In this document: positions 58,112 through 64,000 of the stretch, in pieces
Numbering within the stretch: position 1 is the first letter of the stretch
How the letters are laid out: each line of letters begins with the position of its first letter
Assembly (NCBI GenBank): GCA_017522135.1
Contig: JAFXAB010000050.1
Span: 1-64,000, forward strand
Direction of reading: 5' to 3'
Length of the DNA: 64,000 bases
DNA from: Bacteroidaceae bacterium
GTDB taxonomy: Bacteria; Bacteroidota; Bacteroidia; Bacteroidales; Barnesiellaceae_A
Program-made: the position numbers and the translations under genes
Notes under the pieces: generated by a model
Database searches by the model: none
The model's input: only the letters and a program-made list of their open reading frames with translations
What the model was told of the DNA's origin: nothing

Positions 58112-59179
58112 ATGAGACGCGCTATATACATATTATTTATGTTAGCTACACTATTGTGGTGTGGTTGCGAACGTCGTCCGCTTGAGGAGATGAGCAACAC
58201 GCACTACATGCGCGTCTATATCGACGAGGATATCCCCAACGTCACCACCGGACTATACAACGCCAACTACAAGCGTCCCCGATACACGCAGCCCGAGGTG
58301 TTGCGTGTTATACTCACCGATCTCACAACAGGAGAGGCTGTTGCCGAGCGTTTCTTGCGCCAACGTGGCGAGGACGAGCGTGGCACATACTACGAGGGAT
58401 GGGTAATTATAGACCCGGGTCGATATGGTGTCATAGCCTACAACTTCGACACCGAGACTACCATTGTCAACGACAGTTACCACTACCACGACGCCAAGGC
58501 CACAACCAACGAAATTGCCTATTATCTGCGCGACAAGATTATAAGCCGTGCCAACACCGATGTAGCCGCCAACGAACGCATCGTGTACGACCCCGACCAC
58601 CTATTTACTGCATCGTGTGGCGAGGTACATATACCCTTCGTCAACCACATCGACACCATTACCACGCTCGATGGCGACTATCTCACAGCACACACCCTTG
58701 TCAAGACCTACTATATGCAAGTGCGTGTACAGGGCATACAATATGCCACATCGTCGGTAGGATTGCTCACAGGCATGGCAGGCTCATCGTGGCTCAGCAC
58801 CCGTACCATGGATGCCGATGACAATGTCACCCTATACTTCGAGATGCAACCCGGCATATCTACCCCCACCGGCATAGTACGTGGCGAGAATGAAGATGTA
58901 ATGACCATATACACATCGTTCAACACCTTTGGCAAACTGCCCAATGAGCAGAACAAACTGGAGATTACGTTCGACTTCCTCACCACCTACGGTGTACCCT
59001 ATAGCGAGACTTTAGATATCACCGAGCTATTCCACACCCCCGAGGGTCGCGACAACCAATGGTTGATTATCGACCACGTCATCAGGATTCCCGACCCGCC
59101 ACCACCCACCGAAGGCGGAGGTGGTTTTGCTCCCTCGGTTGACGAATGGGAGGATGTGCACACCGACATTATTATATAA
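58112..59179 (+). CDS. DUF5119 / Mfa2-FimB-like anchor subunit
   Basis: A 355-residue lipoprotein (lipobox 'LLWCGC', Cys19). The fold pattern is that of the DUF5119/FimB-Mfa2 group: an N-terminal beta-domain ('MRVYIDEDIPN', 'GRYGVIAYNFDTE') and a second domain with 'YYMQVRVQGIQYATSSVGLLTGMAGS'. In type V pili this subunit anchors the fibre in the outer membrane and is not cut by the maturation protease. No Arg-type cleavage site follows the cysteine, consistent with that. It ends 60 bases before the major fimbrillin. Confidence 0.82.
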   Translation: MRRAIYILFMLATLLWCGCERRPLEEMSNTHYMRVYIDEDIPNVTTGLYNANYKRPRYTQPEVLRVILTDLTTGEAVAERFLRQRGEDERGTYYEGWVIIDPGRYGVIAYNFDTETTIVNDSYHYHDAKATTNEIAYYLRDKIISRANTDVAANERIVYDPDHLFTASCGEVHIPFVNHIDTITTLDGDYLTAHTLVKTYYMQVRVQGIQYATSSVGLLTGMAGSSWLSTRTMDADDNVTLYFEMQPGISTPTGIVRGENEDVMTIYTSFNTFGKLPNEQNKLEITFDFLTTYGVPYSETLDITELFHTPEGRDNQWLIIDHVIRIPDPPPPTEGGGGFAPSVDEWEDVHTDIII

Positions 59180-59239
59180 CGATAGACGAAAACAAGAAAA
59201 TAATTAAAATATAGTACTAACACTAAAATCTTTTTACGT

Positions 59240-60403
59240 ATGAAAAAGTTATTATTTTGGACAGCATTGGCAAGTGTAGCACTTACCGGCTGCGTAAAGA
59301 ACGACGTGGAGCCCAATCCAAGTTTGGGACAAGATGTTGAAATTACTTTCAACCAACCTGTTGTAGGTAAGATTACTAAAGCTCATATTGGAGAAATTAA
59401 GGATGCTCAATATCCTACAACAGAACAATTTATTGTTCATGCATGGGCTCACGAAGGTTATTTTAACCAGGCTGCTTCGCCTGTGGTTTATATCGATCAA
59501 CAAGGAACTACCCATTTTGATGGACAAGGCTTAACAGGTCCTGATGGAGATACCGGAACCTATGGTACTTGGCGTATAAACCCTACCTATTACTGGCCCA
59601 AAACACACTATCTTACATTCTCTGCTTTTTCACCCGCAAAATTAAAAGACAACCCAACATATGCAGATACAACTAAGATAGATTTGGTTAATGGTATTAC
59701 ATTGACCAATGTAAAAACGCCTACAGATATTGACGATCACTATGATTTGCTTTATAGCGACCGTGTATACAACCAAAGAGAGAGAGAATATACCCATGAT
59801 AACGACAATTATTATGGTGTAGACGTTCTTTTCAACCACGCATTGGCTTCAGTTAATGTACAAGCCCAATGGGCTAAAGATTATAATGAAGGTATTCTTA
59901 ATGGCGAAAACAAAATCGTCATTACAGATATTCATTTTGAAAACGTATGTTTCCAAGCTACATTTAACGAGAATGTAGGTGGTAATCGTGCATTGGTTAA
60001 CTCTGATAATAGAAACAATGCTACATGGAACAATCCCACCAATCCTCAAAGCATTTCTATTAAAGCTAATAATTCTAATAACCTCACATTAAATACAACA
60101 GCACAAACATTCGGTGTTCCCGCATTGTTTATTCCTCAAAATCTTACAGTGGGTGGTAATACAAAACTTGTTGTTGACTACACAATTACTAACACCGGTG
60201 GTGCCGAGTTAAATGAAACTATAACATTTGACTTGTCTGATATTGAGTTCACTGATGATGACGACGCTGATGGTGTTTGGGAAATTGGCAAACGCTACAC
60301 TTATACTTTGACATTCGGTCTTAATGAAATCCACTTGGCTCCCTATGTTGATTCTTGGGATCCTGTTGATACAGGTTTTAACGACGTAATTGGTTCAATC
60401 TAA
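59240..60403 (+). CDS. Major fimbrillin (type V pilus shaft subunit)
   Basis: A 387-residue fimbrillin-family lipoprotein (lipobox 'VALTGC', Cys18). It has the Mfa-like two-domain layout, with 'FLVHAW'-type opening strand ('FIVHAWAHEG'), 'PTYYWPKTHYLTFSAFSP' and 'VLFNHALASVNVQA', and a C-terminal strand 'RYTYTLTFGLNEIHLAPYVDSW' able to complete a neighbouring subunit. Codons mostly end in T or A, unlike the flanking genes, as expected of a very highly expressed shaft subunit. The site where others carry Arg (45-48) reads 'GKITKAH' with Lys44 and Lys47. A terminator-like hairpin follows. Confidence 0.85.
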   Translation: MKKLLFWTALASVALTGCVKNDVEPNPSLGQDVEITFNQPVVGKITKAHIGEIKDAQYPTTEQFIVHAWAHEGYFNQAASPVVYIDQQGTTHFDGQGLTGPDGDTGTYGTWRINPTYYWPKTHYLTFSAFSPAKLKDNPTYADTTKIDLVNGITLTNVKTPTDIDDHYDLLYSDRVYNQREREYTHDNDNYYGVDVLFNHALASVNVQAQWAKDYNEGILNGENKIVITDIHFENVCFQATFNENVGGNRALVNSDNRNNATWNNPTNPQSISIKANNSNNLTLNTTAQTFGVPALFIPQNLTVGGNTKLVVDYTITNTGGAELNETITFDLSDIEFTDDDDADGVWEIGKRYTYTLTFGLNEIHLAPYVDSWDPVDTGFNDVIGSI

Positions 60404-60413
60404 TCCTTATACA

Positions 60414-60459
60414 AGAGAGCGTGCCACGCCACGTGTGTGGCACACTCTCTACTTTTTTC
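60414..60459 (+). terminator. Hairpin between major fimbrillin and accessory pilus genes
   Basis: AGAGAGCGTGCCAC (60414-60427) pairs with GTGGCACACTCTCT (60437-60450), with one mismatch, followed by six T near 60453-60459. It could trim most transcripts after the shaft gene and leave a minority for the downstream subunits. Confidence 0.8.
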
Positions 60460-60486
60460 ACATAGAAACAGACAAAACAAAGAGTA

Positions 60487-61434
60487 ATGAAACGAAGCAT
60501 ATACATACTTGCAACGGTGTTGACTGTGGGTTGCGCCATAGACATGCCCGACGTGTATGACCCCGAGTTGCGCATATTGTTCCAGCCCGGTGTATATAGC
60601 CACATTGAGCAAGTAGAGAGCAATCGTTTCACACCCGACATGACCATGGGCGTGTGTGCATGGCTATTGGGCGAGGACGAGTCGTGGCAACAGAATGCCG
60701 GCAATGCAACGCCTTATCTGTCGCTATCGGAGGCTTACAGCCAAGATGTTACCGTGCAGAAGGGCGACTCGAACATCACACACACCGATACGTATTGGAT
60801 GGTAAGCGACTCGACACTGTGGCCTGCTACTACCGAAACTCTCACATTCCTTGCTTATGCCCCATACGAGGCTCACTGCGGTTGCGATGCAGTGAAAGGG
60901 GTGACGTACACAACAAACACACTCGACTCGCAAGTCGACTTGTTATATACGACACCACACACCGAGAGATACAAGAGTAGCAATGGTGGTATCGTGCAGT
61001 TGCTGTTCGACCATGCACTGTGCTGTGTCAATTTCCGCGTAAAAAATCGTGTCACCACCGACGAGAAGATAACCCTCAAACGCATCACCATCGACAAAGT
61101 GCATTACAAAGGGTCGTTTGCCTCGATGTGCACACCGCAATGGCAACTCGACGAGGCTACTACCTCGCTATGTTTCTACGAGGGTGCACACACCACCCAA
61201 GGTTTGCCCGAAGAGGTGGGAGAGAGCTTGTTGCTGCTACCGCAACAACTCGACACACAGATGACCGTAGAGTGGGAGTATACCACTGCTGCCGGCACAT
61301 CGATAGAACAACGCTTGCAAACAATTCCTCTCAACATGGTATTAAATGCCGGTTGGGGGTATACATACACACTCTCTATAGGCATAGACGATGTCAAGTT
61401 CCTGAAAGAGATAGTTGAGCACCGTTTTAAATAG
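60487..61434 (+). CDS. Accessory fimbrillin-like lipoprotein 1
   Basis: A 315-residue lipoprotein (lipobox 'LTVGC', Cys16) of the Mfa-like fimbrillin family, with 'STLWPATTETLTFLAYAP', 'VQLLFDHALCCVNFRV' and a C-terminal 'WGYTYTLSIGIDDVKF' strand. Arg47 ('ESNRFTP') sits where the pilus maturation protease would cut. By position after the shaft gene it is probably a tip or minor subunit. It is 7 bases ahead of the next gene. Confidence 0.8.
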   Translation: MKRSIYILATVLTVGCAIDMPDVYDPELRILFQPGVYSHIEQVESNRFTPDMTMGVCAWLLGEDESWQQNAGNATPYLSLSEAYSQDVTVQKGDSNITHTDTYWMVSDSTLWPATTETLTFLAYAPYEAHCGCDAVKGVTYTTNTLDSQVDLLYTTPHTERYKSSNGGIVQLLFDHALCCVNFRVKNRVTTDEKITLKRITIDKVHYKGSFASMCTPQWQLDEATTSLCFYEGAHTTQGLPEEVGESLLLLPQQLDTQMTVEWEYTTAAGTSIEQRLQTIPLNMVLNAGWGYTYTLSIGIDDVKFLKEIVEHRFK

Positions 61435-61441
61435 TGATAAG

Positions 61442-62506
61442 ATGAAAAAAAACCACACATATATATGCCTCGCAATCATCATGGCAACACTCAATGCCTG
61501 CAAGAGCGATGAGCCACCGGTGATAGTCGAGAGTCAAAATCCTATCATGCTCGGAGTAGGGCATAAGCCCACACGCGCCACTATAATTGAGCACGACAGC
61601 ATGCTCATCAAGCACGACATGGGTGGTGGCAACTACACATTGGACAGCTATGTAACAGGCACAACCACACAATACCACAAGGACAATTGGGTATATTACT
61701 TCCCCGACGGCGAGCGTTGGTGGTTTCGCACAGGCAATACCATGTACAATACCTATTGGCCCAAAGCCAATAATCTCGATTTCTTGGCCTACATGCCACA
61801 CAAAGAACGACTTGCCCAAAGCACATTTGAGCCGGAGCCATACCAGCCGACCATAGGGGCATCGTTTTCTTGTACTCTGCCATTGGTATACAACGGTACA
61901 ACACCACCCGCCGGTGTAGTGACACAAGACAACGTGCAGGAGTTTGTCTATGCCTATACCTGCAACAAAGGCTACGACGACCAAGTGGCCGCCGGTGGTG
62001 CAATACCACTGCAATTTGTACACCCTACGGCTGCCATATACCTCAAGTTGGCACAATCGTACCGCATGACATTGAGCTCTATAAGTTTGGAAAACATCTA
62101 CAACCAAGGCACTTATAGTTGCACCAACGACACAGGCGACCCGGCATTTGAGTATGGCACATGGAGCCACCATGGCGACAAGACAGGCAATGACCTTGTG
62201 CTCAACTTCAACAAGAAAGTGCCCGAGGATATCAACTACAACACCGTGTTTGCAGGGCCTATATTGGTATTGCCCCAAGCGCTCGACAACGTCATCCTCG
62301 ACATCAAGGCGCAACGTACCGACGGTACGACGTATAACAAGGCGCTCAACTTCAACACCGTCGATGCGGCCTATCGCAAGTGGGAGTGCGGCAAGAAATA
62401 TACCTATACACTCCAGCTCGACGATAACAATGAAGAGATACTCTTCAAGATAGAGGTAGAGCCATGGACCGATGTAGAACACGAACACATTGTAGACGTA
62501 GAATAA
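61442..62506 (+). CDS. Accessory fimbrillin-like lipoprotein 2
   Basis: A 354-residue lipoprotein (Cys20, 'ATLNAC'). Fimbrillin marks are 'GVGHKPTRATII' around Arg45, 'TYWPKANNLDFLAYMP', 'IPLQFVHPTAAIYLKL' and 'KYTYTLQLDDNNEEILFKIEVEPW'. The 'PTRAT' motif is the usual cleavage environment of Bacteroidales fimbrillins. The ATG at 61442 starts the signal peptide; an upstream in-frame start overlaps the previous gene. It is followed one base later by the next subunit gene. Confidence 0.8.
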   Translation: MKKNHTYICLAIIMATLNACKSDEPPVIVESQNPIMLGVGHKPTRATIIEHDSMLIKHDMGGGNYTLDSYVTGTTTQYHKDNWVYYFPDGERWWFRTGNTMYNTYWPKANNLDFLAYMPHKERLAQSTFEPEPYQPTIGASFSCTLPLVYNGTTPPAGVVTQDNVQEFVYAYTCNKGYDDQVAAGGAIPLQFVHPTAAIYLKLAQSYRMTLSSISLENIYNQGTYSCTNDTGDPAFEYGTWSHHGDKTGNDLVLNFNKKVPEDINYNTVFAGPILVLPQALDNVILDIKAQRTDGTTYNKALNFNTVDAAYRKWECGKKYTYTLQLDDNNEEILFKIEVEPWTDVEHEHIVDVE

Positions 62507-62507
62507 G

Positions 62508-63560
62508 ATGAAAGAGAGAAGATATTATATAATATTATGTATATTGGCTCTTTTCCTCACCGCGTGTGAGAAAGACAATTTGTTGCAAAACGATAGCGAC
62601 ACAGGCAAGTTTTACCTGCAAGCGACCATCGAGAACAGGGTTGTAACACGCAGTCCTTATACCTTGACAGCACCTACAGTCGATTACCCATTGCATGCTA
62701 CAGTATATGCCTCTACCCACAACAATGCCTATCCCAACAGTGGCGATAATGGTCAGGGAGGAAGCGAGACGGTGGCCATACACACTACAGCCAACTTCCA
62801 GAACAGTGGGCCGCAACTGCTCAACGGGGCTATTTATCCCAAGAAGAGCAACGGCGACCCGTACGATGTAAATTTTGTAGCTTTCTATCCGCAAACACCA
62901 TGGACAGCACAAGCCGACGGCACAAAGACTGAGTTTACATTCGACGGCAGTCAAGACGTAATGTTTGCCCCCCAAATTGTGGGTAGATATGGTGCAGGAT
63001 ACCCTACCATCAGCTTCAAACACCTGCTCACATGGTTGCGCATAAGCATCATGGCCGAGAACGAAGATGTGAGCATCGCTTGGGGTAAGATAAAAAGCAT
63101 CAAGATAAAGAGCAAAAACCACGTAACGGTAGACTTGTCGCACACCGACAGCAATGTAGCCAACTTGGTGACATACGACAACGATACCCCCTTGCCATTC
63201 TATGCCACAGGCAGTAATAACACGATATTTCCCAATGCCTCGGGCTACACATTGCCCTACGACAAGTTTCACGAAGTAGCCTATGTATTGTGTGCACCGG
63301 TTGTAGCTCCCGTAGTAGAGGTTATAGACGGCGTAGATACCGAGGTAGGAGAGTACTTGCTATATATAGAGTCTGAGAAACGCAACGCATTGGTACCCAT
63401 ATATCTATATAAAGACGCAACGACACGATTTGACAAATCGACAAGAGCACACCGTTTTGACATCAAGTTACTCTTCCACATGGGTAGCAGCGTGAGCGCG
63501 TCGGGTGCTGTTGTAGACTGGTTTACAGGCGGTATAGGATATGGCGGCCTTGACGAATAA
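62508..63560 (+). CDS. Accessory fimbrillin-like lipoprotein 3
   Basis: A 350-residue lipoprotein (Cys20, 'LFLTAC'). It has 'IENRVVTRSPYTLT' (Arg44, Arg48) at the maturation position, 'NFVAFYPQTPW', 'ISFKHLLTWLRISI' and a C-terminal strand ('RAHRFDIKLLFHM'). The final 20 residues ('AVVDWFTGGIGYGGLDE') resemble the end of Mfa-type tip or shaft proteins. It starts one base after the preceding stop, so the two are coupled. Confidence 0.78.
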   Translation: MKERRYYIILCILALFLTACEKDNLLQNDSDTGKFYLQATIENRVVTRSPYTLTAPTVDYPLHATVYASTHNNAYPNSGDNGQGGSETVAIHTTANFQNSGPQLLNGAIYPKKSNGDPYDVNFVAFYPQTPWTAQADGTKTEFTFDGSQDVMFAPQIVGRYGAGYPTISFKHLLTWLRISIMAENEDVSIAWGKIKSIKIKSKNHVTVDLSHTDSNVANLVTYDNDTPLPFYATGSNNTIFPNASGYTLPYDKFHEVAYVLCAPVVAPVVEVIDGVDTEVGEYLLYIESEKRNALVPIYLYKDATTRFDKSTRAHRFDIKLLFHMGSSVSASGAVVDWFTGGIGYGGLDE

Positions 63561-63576
63561 TATAAAGGAGGTAAAG

Positions 63577-64000
63577 ATGAAGTACAGATATATATTAGGC
63601 ACTATACTGCTGACAGTGATACTATCGGCATGCGAGAAGCCTCATCAGCCAGGCGATAACAACATACGACTCAATGCCCGGGTGTCAAATCCCATCGAAG
63701 TCATTGTGCGTGCGCAAGTGGATGAATATCGAGGCATATATCCCAGTATCGACAATCCGCTGTATGCCGATGTATGGTTCTCGCTCGAGCCCGGAGTATT
63801 TCCGCACAACCCACAGCCCGATACTAACATTCCTTGTCACTCGCACATCAAGTATGAAGGCGAGATAACCGACCCTATATCATCCGACGCGTCGGGCGCC
63901 GACATTCAACCGGCTTATCCCACCGACGACAGCCCCGTGTATTGCGTAGGATTTTATCCGGCAACTACCCCCAACAGTAGCACCGAACAGTCGTGGACAT
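63577..64000 (+). CDS. Accessory fimbrillin-like lipoprotein 4 (partial)
   Basis: 141 residues are seen before the window ends. A lipobox ('ILSAC', Cys19) follows a short signal, then 'IRLNARVSNPIEVIVRAQVD' and later 'YCVGFYPATTPNSSTEQSW', an early fimbrillin strand pattern. A strong ribosome site AAAGGAGG lies 6-7 bases before the ATG, unusual for this phylum. It continues the pilus operon beyond the window. Confidence 0.75.
   Translation, partial: MKYRYILGTILLTVILSACEKPHQPGDNNIRLNARVSNPIEVIVRAQVDEYRGIYPSIDNPLYADVWFSLEPGVFPHNPQPDTNIPCHSHIKYEGEITDPISSDASGADIQPAYPTDDSPVYCVGFYPATTPNSSTEQSWT

Noticed and set aside
61427-62488. A 353-codon open frame on the minus strand across an accessory fimbrillin gene
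   Set aside because: It lies wholly opposite a better-supported lipoprotein gene, has no domain or start site, and its composition is that of a codon shadow.

Overview
The window is about 64 kb of chromosome from a member of the Bacteroidota, most likely the order Bacteroidales. Four things point there: the gene families (type V fimbrillins, DUF3575, DUF5119, DUF4301, a 286-residue primary sigma factor without region 1.1, a GT3-like glycogen synthase); the type IX secretion C-terminal sorting domains on secreted proteins; the Bacteroidota promoter signature TTTG-N18-20-TAnnTTTG in front of many genes; and gene orders such as obgE-pgeF and sigma-54 regulator-lptE-secG. No tRNA, rRNA operon, intact transposase, integrase or CRISPR array is visible, so most of the window reads as core chromosome. 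I cannot assign a genus.

Layout. 1-2170: the tail of a sorted secreted protein, then pgeF and obgE on the minus strand. 2200-9009: a thiamine biosynthesis operon (thiD, thiS, tenI-like, thiE, thiG, thiC, thiH, thiF-like) behind a TPP riboswitch followed by an apparent intrinsic terminator. 9111-12518: a macro-domain-like protein, then a sigma-54-type regulator, lptE, a TPR-like protein and secG. 12788-16065: primary sigma factor, a lipoprotein-type HtrA protease and the RNase P RNA. 16092-18247: a YihY membrane protein, ridA, and a non-coding stretch with a possible repeat-element fossil. 18248-22496: glycogen phosphorylase and glycogen synthase. 22724-25213: an operon of a small protein, an acyltransferase, a nitrilase-fold amidase and a CvfB-like RNA-binding protein. 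25365-28930: a secreted leucine-rich-repeat protein and a subtilisin-like protease with a type IX sorting tail.

29028-38992 is a long minus-strand block: Crp-type regulator, trxB, lolA, ftsK, trkH, trkA, dxs and a small membrane protein. valS follows, then a pepD cluster, a flippase-like protein and, divergently, rsmA-mgtE-acyltransferase. 48358-56099 holds a YIP1-like/DUF2089 pair, DUF4301, proC, a patatin, a Sel1-plus-metallopeptidase fusion, a Dabb protein and a large zincin lipoprotein.

From 56828 to the right edge runs a type V (Mfa/Fim) pilus operon: a DUF3575 outer-membrane protein, a DUF5119/Mfa2-like anchor, the major fimbrillin, an internal terminator-like hairpin, and at least four accessory fimbrillin-like lipoproteins, the last cut by the window edge. 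The major fimbrillin has codon use unlike its neighbours and a lysine where the accessory subunits carry the arginine expected for protease maturation. A 728-bp G-poor leader with a C7 tract lies upstream. This is the most accessory-like part of the window and the best place for follow-up.
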